Assembly (NCBI GenBank): GCA_017542915.1
Contig: JAFXWI010000053.1
Coordinates: 1 to 51,369, forward strand
Length of the DNA: 51,369 bases
From: Paludibacteraceae bacterium
Lineage (GTDB): Bacteria; Bacteroidota; Bacteroidia; Bacteroidales; Paludibacteraceae
Direction of reading: 5' to 3'
Shown here: positions 1-5,756 of the stretch, piece by piece
Layout of the letters: each line of letters starts with the position of its first letter
Position numbering within the stretch: the first letter of the stretch is position 1
The notes under the pieces: model-generated
Seen by the model: the letters and a program-made list of their open reading frames with translations, nothing else
Databases searched by the model: none
Told to the model about the DNA's origin: nothing
Made by a program: the position numbers and the translations under genes

Positions 1-49
1 GTAATTTTGGTTGCAAAATGAAAAAAATCCGCACTTTGCGGCTTTTAGA

Positions 50-81
50 TTTGCGTATATCAAAAAATTGTAGTAATTTTA
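50..81 (+). promoter_or_regulatory. Bacteroidota sigma-ABfr promoter of a putative small RNA
   Basis: TTTG at 50-53 is followed after 20 nt by TAATTTTA at 74-81, one mismatch from the TAnnTTTG -7 box. Spacing is the same as at the other promoters in this window. Transcription would start near 87, well before any convincing start codon, and a hairpin plus T-run lies at 300-333. Confidence 0.55.
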
Positions 82-85
82 CGAC

Positions 86-333
86 CGATTTGGGAAATAT
101 CTCAAATTATTGTATTGTGAAAGCGTCTTTTTGCGCTTTGTTTTGGCTCATTGGAATCTAGCAAATTACCTCATCCAAAACAATGTGACACTAGGATGCT
201 CAGAGTGTGTAGATTCGTACGTCCATAAGGCGTACCAATGCATACGGCGTGGGCTACAGTGTTGCTGTTTTGATGAGAAGGCAATGCTAGAGCCTCAATG
301 AGCGGAACGGCAATAATGCAGTCCCGCTTTTTG
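86..333 (+). ncRNA. Putative structured small RNA, family not recognised
   Basis: About 245 nt lie between a canonical promoter and a terminator-like hairpin. The only ORF here (110-301) looks like no protein family and has no leader. Several clean stems follow one another: AAAGCG/CGCTTT around 123-138, TTGTTTTGG (138-146) with CCAAAACAA (175-183), GTACG/CGTAC near 218-236, and ACAG/CTGT near 257-269. It lacks the SRP Alu/domain IV motif, RNase P core motifs and a tRNA-like end, and 6S-type pairing of the two ends is not seen. It could also be a long 5' leader of the lipoprotein gene if the terminator is leaky. Confidence 0.45.
300..333 (+). terminator. Terminator-like hairpin ending the putative small RNA
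   Basis: AGCGG at 301-305 pairs with CCGCT at 324-328, followed by a run of T. The loop is long (18 nt), so strength is uncertain. Confidence 0.4.
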
Positions 334-392
334 TATATATAACGAACAATATTAACTAAAAGTTGCGCCCGACACGTATTAGAGCTAATACA

Positions 393-1262
393 ATGAAGAA
401 GATTTTTTACTTATTAACGGTGATTGCTGCTATGTTTGCAATCACATCGTGTGACAAGAATGGGAATTCCACGACACCCACATCCCCAGATGACCTGAAA
501 TCTGGAATCGAAGGAACATGGGTTGCAGTTGACACTTTTTTTTATAATAATAGTCAGTGGCAACAAGTGACTGGACGTGATATAGCTATGTCTAATAAAG
601 AAACTGAGTGGTATAATGCAGTTTATATCTTTAGACAAGGAAAGATGTCAGCTTTAGCATACAGCGGGATATTAGATGGAGATGATTTTCTTTATTATAA
701 AGGAGATGATACATCTGCACCTATTGGAGTTGCCGTAGATTATTGGATAGAAGATGGTTTGTTTTATAACTCACTATCTCCAGAAGGGCGTAGCATAACT
801 TACTTCGATGATAAGCACATGCAAATTGAGGGTGGATATTTACTAAGAAAAGTAGATAATTTGAAACAAGCCCCCTCACAAAATCCCTTATGTAATACGT
901 ATTGGGTAGCATGTGATGAAAATGGCGAGTTTGTGTCGGAAATTGGAGGGAATTATTATTTACCTTTGAGGTTTGAAGATGATGGAAAACATGTGACTAT
1001 TGTTGCTATTCAATATACAGACGGAATTTTTGTCTTGGAGGAAGGACAATACATCCAAGCAGGGATGGGGTATATATATGCCCCAAACAATAATGAGATA
1101 TATCTTGGGACAGTTAACAATCTTAATGTGTGCCATTTCGGGACTCCATATCAAATAATACAAGAGGACGGAGAAACATATCTAGTAGATGCGTTCTCAT
1201 ATAAATATGATAAAACAATTAGGGGAAAGCATAAAAAAGTCGAAGTGATAGTGTCTGAGTAG
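393..1262 (+). CDS. Putative lipoprotein of unknown function
   Basis: The 289-residue product begins MKKIFYLLTVIAAMF and reaches the lipobox AITSC, so a signal peptidase II site is likely with the cysteine at about residue 20. The ATG at 393 was chosen because the reading frame opened by an upstream TTG (363) would put ten charged residues ahead of the signal peptide. After the lipobox come a T/P/D-rich linker and then a segment (EGTWVAVDTFFYN) resembling the start of lipocalin-like Bacteroidales lipoproteins, with a second similar strand-rich half (NTYWVACDENGEF). This suggests two related beta-rich repeats. It would be anchored in the outer or inner membrane facing the periplasm or surface. 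No catalytic motif is visible. A strong inverted repeat follows at 1306-1340. Confidence 0.8.
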   Translation: MKKIFYLLTVIAAMFAITSCDKNGNSTTPTSPDDLKSGIEGTWVAVDTFFYNNSQWQQVTGRDIAMSNKETEWYNAVYIFRQGKMSALAYSGILDGDDFLYYKGDDTSAPIGVAVDYWIEDGLFYNSLSPEGRSITYFDDKHMQIEGGYLLRKVDNLKQAPSQNPLCNTYWVACDENGEFVSEIGGNYYLPLRFEDDGKHVTIVAIQYTDGIFVLEEGQYIQAGMGYIYAPNNNEIYLGTVNNLNVCHFGTPYQIIQEDGETYLVDAFSYKYDKTIRGKHKKVEVIVSE

Positions 1263-1305
1263 CATTTCTACAACGTGTATATATGCATCTATTATTTAGA
1301 AAGAC

Positions 1306-1340
1306 GAATGAGATTGCTGGAAACGGCAATCTCATTCTTT
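1306..1340 (+). terminator. Intrinsic terminator between convergent genes
   Basis: A perfect 12-bp inverted repeat, GAATGAGATTGC (1306-1317) and GCAATCTCATTC (1326-1337), is followed by a short T-run. It separates the lipoprotein gene from the oppositely oriented phosphoribosyltransferase gene and may serve both. Confidence 0.75.
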
Positions 1341-1363
1341 AATACAAGCTTTCAACATATATC

Positions 1364-1990
1364 TTACTCGGGCTTGGTCTTTGCAAATACGAATGCTGCG
1401 ATAACTTTACCTCCTGCTTTCTCAACTTCAAAACGATTCCTTCTGATTGTGTTTCCTGATGTGATTAGGTCATCTATAAGGATTACATTCTTACCATTGA
1501 GATTCCTATATCTGAACTTTGCTTTGGATGCTTTCCTATCTACATGTCCCGCGACGAGGGCATCTTCCAAGAAATCAATGTACTTAAATCCATTCTCTAC
1601 TACATAGAGATGTTCTTCCAGCTTCTGTACGACCTTGTTGAGGAAGTTGAACCATCGTATGTCGGTCGCCTCTTGCGAATGCGCGGGGCATGGGATGAGT
1701 GTCACATCTCCAAGATACTCTTGGAAGCAATGCTCCAGAACATAAGTCAACCAGCCAACAAACATTCTCTGAACGGCGTTAACGGTTTGAGCATCGTATC
1801 CGTCTGGGTCTTTAAATACTAGTAACATCATTCTGTTAAGTGTGTCTTCTGATACATTATCCTCATCAATCTCGACATCTCTATTGGCAGGCAAGTACCC
1901 CATGCCAGTAAATAAGGGTAGGTCATCAACTCTATCTGTGCAAAATTGCATAGCTCTTTCTTGTAGTTCCTTTGTGTGGTTCAGTTTCAT
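1364..1990 (-). CDS. Phosphoribosyltransferase-domain protein (ComF/PRT-like)
   Basis: The 208-residue protein ends with the hallmark PRPP-binding loop, NVILIDDLITSGNT (about residues 170-183), followed by a Rossmann-like strand (GGKVIAAFVFAKT). This is the type I phosphoribosyltransferase fold. An upstream strand, VTLIPCPAHS, matches the 'P-P-S' strand that ComF-type proteins place before the flexible loop. Unlike the ComF protein at 8524-9285 it has no N-terminal CxxC zinc finger, and its first 90 residues are acidic and unrecognised. Substrate is unknown; PRT domains in accessory regions are often poorly characterised. The small Q/N-rich gene at 2082-2444 lies just upstream on the same strand, so the two may be cotranscribed. 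Confidence 0.7.
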   Translation of the reverse strand: MKLNHTKELQERAMQFCTDRVDDLPLFTGMGYLPANRDVEIDEDNVSEDTLNRMMLLVFKDPDGYDAQTVNAVQRMFVGWLTYVLEHCFQEYLGDVTLIPCPAHSQEATDIRWFNFLNKVVQKLEEHLYVVENGFKYIDFLEDALVAGHVDRKASKAKFRYRNLNGKNVILIDDLITSGNTIRRNRFEVEKAGGKVIAAFVFAKTKPE

Positions 1991-2081
1991 GTCCCTATAT
2001 ATGATAAATCCTTATTCTTTAGTGTTAGGTATAGTTGACCAATACCTTTTTTGAGCTTCGCTAATCAGCTTACGTGTATGT

Positions 2082-2444
2082 TCAGACCTTTTCATATTCT
2101 TTGTTCGCATTGTTTGGCTGATTCTGAGCCGTTGAGTTAGTGGCATTTCTCTGCTGGTTCTGTGCATTGTTTATGTTTTGGTTTTGTTGGTTATTGTTGT
2201 CATGGTCATCAAAGACCCCATCCTGCGCGGCTGCTAGTACTATTGTGGTTATAGCACTGATAATCTTCATCTTCATTCGCACTTCTCTATCGAATTTTCT
2301 CTTTTCAGCATATGCGAAATATCGATTCCAAGCCTCTTGTGCCCGTTGTTCATCTGATTTGAGTTGTACCTGACCTAAGTCAACTTGGTTGGAGCTATTC
2401 GAATCAGTACCAGCTGGATTCGTTTGTTGATAGGTTTTTATCAT
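2082..2444 (-). CDS. Small Q/N-rich protein with one hydrophobic segment
   Basis: The 120-residue product has three parts: a polar N-terminus (about 1-50), a basic helix (YAEKRKFDREVRMKMK) leading into a short hydrophobic stretch (IISAITTIVLAAA, about 64-77), and a low-complexity tail very rich in Asn and Gln (about 85-120). No family is recognised. The hydrophobic stretch is marginal for a membrane span. The Q/N-rich tail resembles prion-like or phage structural linkers, which is inference only. It sits between the phosphoribosyltransferase gene and the structured non-coding stretch, whose minus-strand transcript would read into it. Confidence 0.5.
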   Translation of the reverse strand: MIKTYQQTNPAGTDSNSSNQVDLGQVQLKSDEQRAQEAWNRYFAYAEKRKFDREVRMKMKIISAITTIVLAAAQDGVFDDHDNNNQQNQNINNAQNQQRNATNSTAQNQPNNANKEYEKV

Positions 2445-2454
2445 TACTTATCTA

Positions 2455-2940
2455 ATATATAACATATTCTTTATATCTATTACAAATTTAATAACTATTA
2501 TCTATTACTTGGCATCAGCAGGGATTGACCTATGTTTCCTCAGGTAATAGATTGGAGGGAGAACTTCTTCGTACCTGCATAGTAATCCCTATAGGGATGG
2601 CTATGCAAATCGAACTGGAATCCAGTCTCCTTGGTCGCTCAACGTTCAATTTCTTCTAGCGCGTTTCAAGCTTTCGCTTCTCCCAAATGCATTGCTGCAA
2701 GTCTACATTCCCTCAAGGCACCAATGTAGAACCAGTTTTATATGAACGTCATTTATGCCGCTGTAGGGGTTTGCGAAGCCTTGGTATTATATCCAAACCC
2801 TACGTCTATGCCAGGTCTTTGTTTCACTTGATTGCTGGCAGGCTACACCGTGTGCCCAGTGTGCGGACTTTCCGTTTCCTCAGTATAATGAGTTGTCGGT
2901 CGAACCTTCTTCTACTACTAATATACTTAACTGCTACCTA
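2455..2940 (-). ncRNA. Candidate large structured RNA (possibly a long leader), family not recognised
   Basis: No protein can be supported over about 1 kb (2445-3505), but the minus strand reads as a series of strong stems. GTAGGGTTTG (2803-2794) pairs with CAAACCCCTAC (2773-2763). TCTACATT (2730-2723) pairs with AATGTAGA (2709-2702). AAGC-GAAA-GCTT (2679-2668) is a GNRA tetraloop hairpin. ACTGG/CCAGT lies at 2626-2614. TGCATAG (2607-2601) pairs with CTATGCA (2582-2576) around an inner ATCCC-TATA-GGGAT stem. The GNRA loop favours the minus strand. The block CTGAGGAAAC occurs near both ends (2883 and 2543). Ends are not defined: no canonical promoter or T-run terminator was found, so it may be the 5' leader of the gene at 2082-2444. 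Confidence 0.5.
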
Positions 2941-3154
2941 AATAACAAGTCCTTTTGATAATAAATAGTGCAATAAGTGTAAATAGTAGAATTTGGAGGT
3001 ATTTTTTATGGGAAAATTTTTTACGGGCATCTGTTCGTCCATATAAGGAGGGGACCTTTGTTTCAAAGAAATAGGTGGGATAACAAGGTTGGGCAAGTAG
3101 CTCACACAGAGAGGGAAGGGGGGCTAGTGGATGCATAATTATCGCATTATATAG

Positions 3155-3292
3155 GAGACAAGGTTATGTTCTATCAAGCCTCAGCACCATAACCAAGCAG
3201 AGTTTGATGCAGAAATAACCTTCATTATCAACCGATACATTTCGCACGCACATATACGCTAACACTATGATATTTTCGTGTGCGCGCGAAGC
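3155..3292. repeat. Cluster of inverted repeats in the non-coding stretch
   Basis: AAGGTTAT (3160-3167) is complementary to both CATAACC (3188-3194) and ATAACCTT (3215-3222), giving two mutually exclusive stems. A second stem, TTCGC-A-CGCAC (3241-3251) with GTGCG-C-GCGAA (3280-3290), has ten base pairs around one mismatch. Possible roles are RNA switching, iteron-like protein binding or origin structure; nothing decides between them. Confidence 0.4.
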
Positions 3293-3332
3293 GAGGAGTG
3301 TAAAAAACTATTTATTTTGAAATGATACACTT

Positions 3333-3347
3333 TGGCACGGTTTTTGT
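3333..3347 (+). promoter_or_regulatory. Possible sigma-54-type promoter
   Basis: TGGCAC at 3333-3338 and TTGT at 3344-3347 place GG and GT ten bases apart, as in the -24/-12 sigma-54 consensus (GG-N10-GC) with one change at the last base. It is the only such match noticed and no activator gene is nearby. Transcription would start near 3359. Confidence 0.3.
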
Positions 3348-3357
3348 ATGATTGATA

Positions 3358-3496
3358 ATGTATTCGTTTATTGAATACCGACTAGTTGGATTTCTGGCGA
3401 TTGCAGCGACTAGTTTCAAGTTACATACTGCTAAAACGCTGCATAGGATAACTATCCCCATATCCCCTGTAGCGATTATGTTATAGGGGATTTTTT
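3358..3496 (+). ncRNA. Possible short RNA ahead of the zinc-finger gene
   Basis: Between the sigma-54-like site and the terminator at 3462-3496 lies about 135 nt without an ORF. It contains the direct repeat CGACTAGTT twice; its ACTAGT core is self-complementary, so the two copies can pair. A small GGAT-AACT-ATCC hairpin follows. It may be a free small RNA or an attenuated leader of the gene at 3530. Confidence 0.35.
3462..3496 (+). terminator. Intrinsic terminator or attenuator
   Basis: ATCCCCT (3462-3468) pairs with AGGGGAT (3485-3491) and runs directly into six T. It lies 34 nt before the start codon of the next gene on the same strand, so it either ends a small RNA or attenuates that gene. 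Confidence 0.7.
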
Positions 3497-3529
3497 AAGC
3501 CTACGGTGGATAGGTCAACCGTTTATTCT

Positions 3530-4054
3530 ATGGGAAAAAGAACTAATGCCTTGGTAAATGCCAACGAAAATTGTTACATCAGGTGTCCGTATTGTGGTAA
3601 AATTCACACAAAAGTAAACACACCTAACGCTTCTCAGACTTCTATTATTGACGCCGTTGATACTAGTAGTCAATCTCCAATGTCCATCTTTTGTGGCGAT
3701 ATGAAATTGAAGAAATTTCAACTGGAATATCAAAACAAAAGTATCTATATCATGTTGAGCAATAGAAGCCTGTATTACTCCATACAAAGGGGCGAACATG
3801 CTGTGTATGTATTTCACGGATTCTGCAATAGTTCGAAAACTCTTTGTAAAATAATGGAAAGAAGCGTATTGAAGCATTTATGTAGAGAGACAGGAATTAG
3901 GTACAAGAGCTTGGTATATAGATACCAATTAGTCGATACCTCTGAAATTTGTAAGGACACGCCTAATGTTATAACCAATGAACCGAATTGGCGCCTTCCA
4001 AAGTATCATTTCAGATTGGAGGTGATTTCTTGTGATGACGCTCAAAGTTTATGA
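3530..4054 (+). CDS. Small protein with one CPYC zinc-finger knuckle, unknown function
   Basis: The 174-residue product starts MGKRTNALVNANENCYIRCPYCGKIH. A GTG at 3506 in frame would add eight residues, but the ATG at 3530 is closer to the conserved-looking start. The knuckle CPYC with a nearby Cys (CYIRC) and His (KIHTK) may bind zinc. A second Cys region (IFCGDMK, about residue 58) could complete the site. The rest is basic and strand-rich (FQLEYQNKSIYIMLSN; VYVFHGFCNS), with no known catalytic motif. Such single-knuckle proteins are common in phage and mobile-element cargo. The stop overlaps the next start (ATGA), so the two proteins are translationally coupled and probably act together. 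Confidence 0.6.
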   Translation: MGKRTNALVNANENCYIRCPYCGKIHTKVNTPNASQTSIIDAVDTSSQSPMSIFCGDMKLKKFQLEYQNKSIYIMLSNRSLYYSIQRGEHAVYVFHGFCNSSKTLCKIMERSVLKHLCRETGIRYKSLVYRYQLVDTSEICKDTPNVITNEPNWRLPKYHFRLEVISCDDAQSL

Positions 4055-4377
4055 AAGAAGGGGAAGTATTAAGAGCGCTTAGGAAGTATGTTCAGTACGT
4101 AAGCGAGAACAAGCAAGACGAGTATCTGGAACTAATAGATTGTTTGGCTCAATCAGATTATAAAGATAGTATTGAGCAGGTATATCCAAAGTTGACCAAC
4201 TATCTATCACTACAAGAAGTATGCGATGAGTTCGCTCTCTCTAAGAACAACGTCAAAGACAGGAGATGGCGAGAACTTAATTCCTTCCCAGTAGGAAACA
4301 CAAGTCGAGGATGCAAATTAAGGTTCAGGCGTGACGAAGTCGAAAGATGGGATGCACAGAAGAGAAAGGCAGGGTAA
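4051..4377 (+). CDS. Small helix-turn-helix DNA-binding protein (MerR/excisionase-like)
   Basis: The 108-residue protein has a helical N-terminal half (about 1-50) and a C-terminal helix-turn-helix. YLSLQEVCDEFALSKNNVKDRRW (about 50-73) is followed by a wing and a basic end (CKLRFRRDEVERWDAQKR). The pattern 'L-S-x-x-E-V-C-x-x-F-x-L-S' and the final 'F-R-R-D-E-V-E-R-W' are typical of HTH_17/excisionase-like domains, which bind attachment sites or regulate small operons. It overlaps the zinc-finger gene by 4 nt. A partner integrase is not visible, so excisionase activity is inference; a local regulator is equally possible. Confidence 0.65.
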   Translation: MKEGEVLRALRKYVQYVSENKQDEYLELIDCLAQSDYKDSIEQVYPKLTNYLSLQEVCDEFALSKNNVKDRRWRELNSFPVGNTSRGCKLRFRRDEVERWDAQKRKAG

Positions 4378-4395
4378 TTTTATCCTGTCTTTTTG
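4368..4395 (+). terminator. Intrinsic terminator of the zinc-finger/HTH pair
   Basis: GGCAGG (4368-4373, inside the last codons) pairs with CCTGTC (4384-4389) and is followed by TTTTT. Confidence 0.7.
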
Positions 4396-4523
4396 TATGG
4401 TTTAGCATGATTTTTGTGGGTATAAAATATGAAATGAAATGCCTCTTAAGGCTATGATTCTTTGACAGGGTGGCAGTTTCTGGCAGAAAATGTTGGTCGT
4501 TTTGTTGGTCAGATATGAAAAAG

Positions 4524-4559
4524 AAAATCAAGCACCTAATTGCTTAGATACTTGATTTT
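4524..4559 (-). terminator. Terminator downstream of tRNA(CAU)
   Basis: AAAATCAAG (4524-4532) and CTTGATTTT (4551-4559) form a perfect 9-bp stem, A/T-rich on both flanks, directly downstream of the minus-strand tRNA. It also marks the edge of the AT-rich accessory stretch. Confidence 0.6.
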
Positions 4560-4566
4560 ACTTAGG

Positions 4567-4640
4567 TAGCGGGACCCAGGATTGAACTGGGGACCTCATG
4601 ATTATGAATCATGCGCTCTAACCAGCTGAGCTATCCCGCC
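4567..4640 (-). tRNA. tRNA with anticodon CAU (Met, or Ile2 after lysidine modification)
   Basis: This 74-nt cloverleaf has acceptor GGCGGGA/TCCCGCT with a G-U first pair, D-arm GCTC/GAGC, anticodon stem CATGA/TCATG around loop TTCATAA, T-loop TTCAATC and discriminator A. CCA is not encoded. The CAU anticodon cannot tell elongator Met from Ile2 by itself; the first pair is not C-A, so it is not the initiator. Its 3' end faces the AT-rich accessory stretch, a usual place for integration. Confidence 0.93.
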
Positions 4641-4713
4641 ATGCGTTTCCTCAAAATGAAAATTTTCGGGGTACAGGACACCTTCCAATTTTGATTTTTT
4701 CAGAAAGCGGGTG

Positions 4714-4745
4714 CAAAAGTACTGCTTTTTTCTGACATACACAAA
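4714..4745 (-). promoter_or_regulatory. Sigma-ABfr promoter of tRNA(CAU)
   Basis: Read on the minus strand, TTTG (4745-4742) is followed after 20 nt by TACTTTTG (4721-4714). The tRNA begins 74 nt downstream. Confidence 0.65.
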
Positions 4746-4789
4746 TTTTTTGGCATTTTTTTTGCATTTTTATGTAAAAAAGTGCAAAA

Positions 4790-5734
4790 TTAGGCCACAT
4801 TGAACTGACTTCCGCCTATAAATTCGCGTAAAATAGATGTTCTGGGGATAAAAGACGCCTCTAATCCTTCGAAGAAACTGAGGTAGTATAACAACTGCTC
4901 TGCAACCTTATATTCATCCGCGGATGCGGGTACAGTTTGCAACGCCGTCTCAACGGCATAACGGATAGCCGGCACCTCATAGAGCATCGAAGTATCAAAC
5001 TCCGCATCTGCTTCATTGCGGAAAGGTTCAATCCATTTGATCTCGCCCTCACGCACATCCTGCCACCCGGAGATGGTCTGCTGCGGAGTCTTACCGCGCG
5101 TACGGAAATCACGGCTCATACGGCGTAAGAGACGGTGTTGGGAAGTCGGGATCCAAGTCTCGCCGTCCAACGACACGGGGCTCATCGGAGAAGCGAAGAT
5201 CTTATATTTCTCCGCATCGCTGAGGTGACGGGTCAGAATAGGATTAAGGGCATGAATACCCTCCATCACCAAGACTGCCTCTTTCTCCAGCGCCAGCGTC
5301 TCACCGGGATACTCGCGTCGCTCTTCGGCAAAATTGAAAGTCGGTAAGGCAATCTCCTTACCGGCAACAAGTGCTTTGAGATCCTCCTCCAGTTGTTGGA
5401 GGTCGATCGCATAAACAGACTCATAGTCTTTCGTTCCGTCCACTTTGAGAGGGGTGAGGGTGCCGTTGAGGTACCAGTTATCCAAAGAAAGCGCTACCGG
5501 TTGCTTACCATGAGAGAGCAGTTCCAGACACAGTTTATGGCTGGTACTGGTCTTTCCGCTTGAACTCGGACCGGCTATCAGCACTACTCGCGCTCCGCGC
5601 GCACAGATCTCATCGGCTATTCGTGCCAACTGCTGCGCATGATACGCTTCGCCTTCTGCTACCAGTTCAGCAGCATGACCGCTTTCAATCATCTCATTGA
5701 TGTACGCTACTCTGCGTTTCGATTCTTCTATCAT
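4790..5734 (-). CDS. Uridine kinase-family nucleoside kinase
   Basis: This 314-residue phosphotransferase would transfer a phosphate from ATP or GTP to uridine/cytidine in pyrimidine salvage. The P-loop GPSSSGKTSTS is at about residues 54-64. SLDNWYLNGTLTP supplies the base-binding Asp region after it, and VLVMEGIHALNP is the Walker B-like strand. The C-terminus (FIPRTSILREFIGG) matches the end of the long Bacteroidales 'nucleoside kinase'. Those proteins usually have a further TGS-type N-terminal half (total about 550 residues); here the ORF begins at the linker, with only 22 nt to priA, so the short form seems genuine. It is probably cotranscribed with priA. Confidence 0.85.
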   Translation of the reverse strand: MIEESKRRVAYINEMIESGHAAELVAEGEAYHAQQLARIADEICARGARVVLIAGPSSSGKTSTSHKLCLELLSHGKQPVALSLDNWYLNGTLTPLKVDGTKDYESVYAIDLQQLEEDLKALVAGKEIALPTFNFAEERREYPGETLALEKEAVLVMEGIHALNPILTRHLSDAEKYKIFASPMSPVSLDGETWIPTSQHRLLRRMSRDFRTRGKTPQQTISGWQDVREGEIKWIEPFRNEADAEFDTSMLYEVPAIRYAVETALQTVPASADEYKVAEQLLYYLSFFEGLEASFIPRTSILREFIGGSQFNVA

Positions 5735-5756
5735 TTTTAGTAATCAGTTTTTCAGA

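Noticed and set aside
110..301. 63-residue ORF at the left edge
   Set aside because: Composition and lack of any leader or homology sign point to a chance ORF within a structured RNA.
2600..2630. CAGTTCGATT on the minus strand as a T-arm of tmRNA or tRNA
   Set aside because: The flanking bases do not form the five-pair T-stem, and no acceptor stem is present.
2820..2885. GAGGAAACGGAAAGTCCG on the minus strand resembles the start of RNase P RNA
   Set aside because: The other conserved core blocks (GGUAAGAGC region and the ACAGAA...GGCUUA end) are not found in the following 400 nt, so it is not a canonical RNase P RNA.
2927..3136. 69-residue minus-strand ORF with a hydrophobic end
   Set aside because: No leader, and it overlaps the non-coding, hairpin-rich stretch; composition not protein-like.
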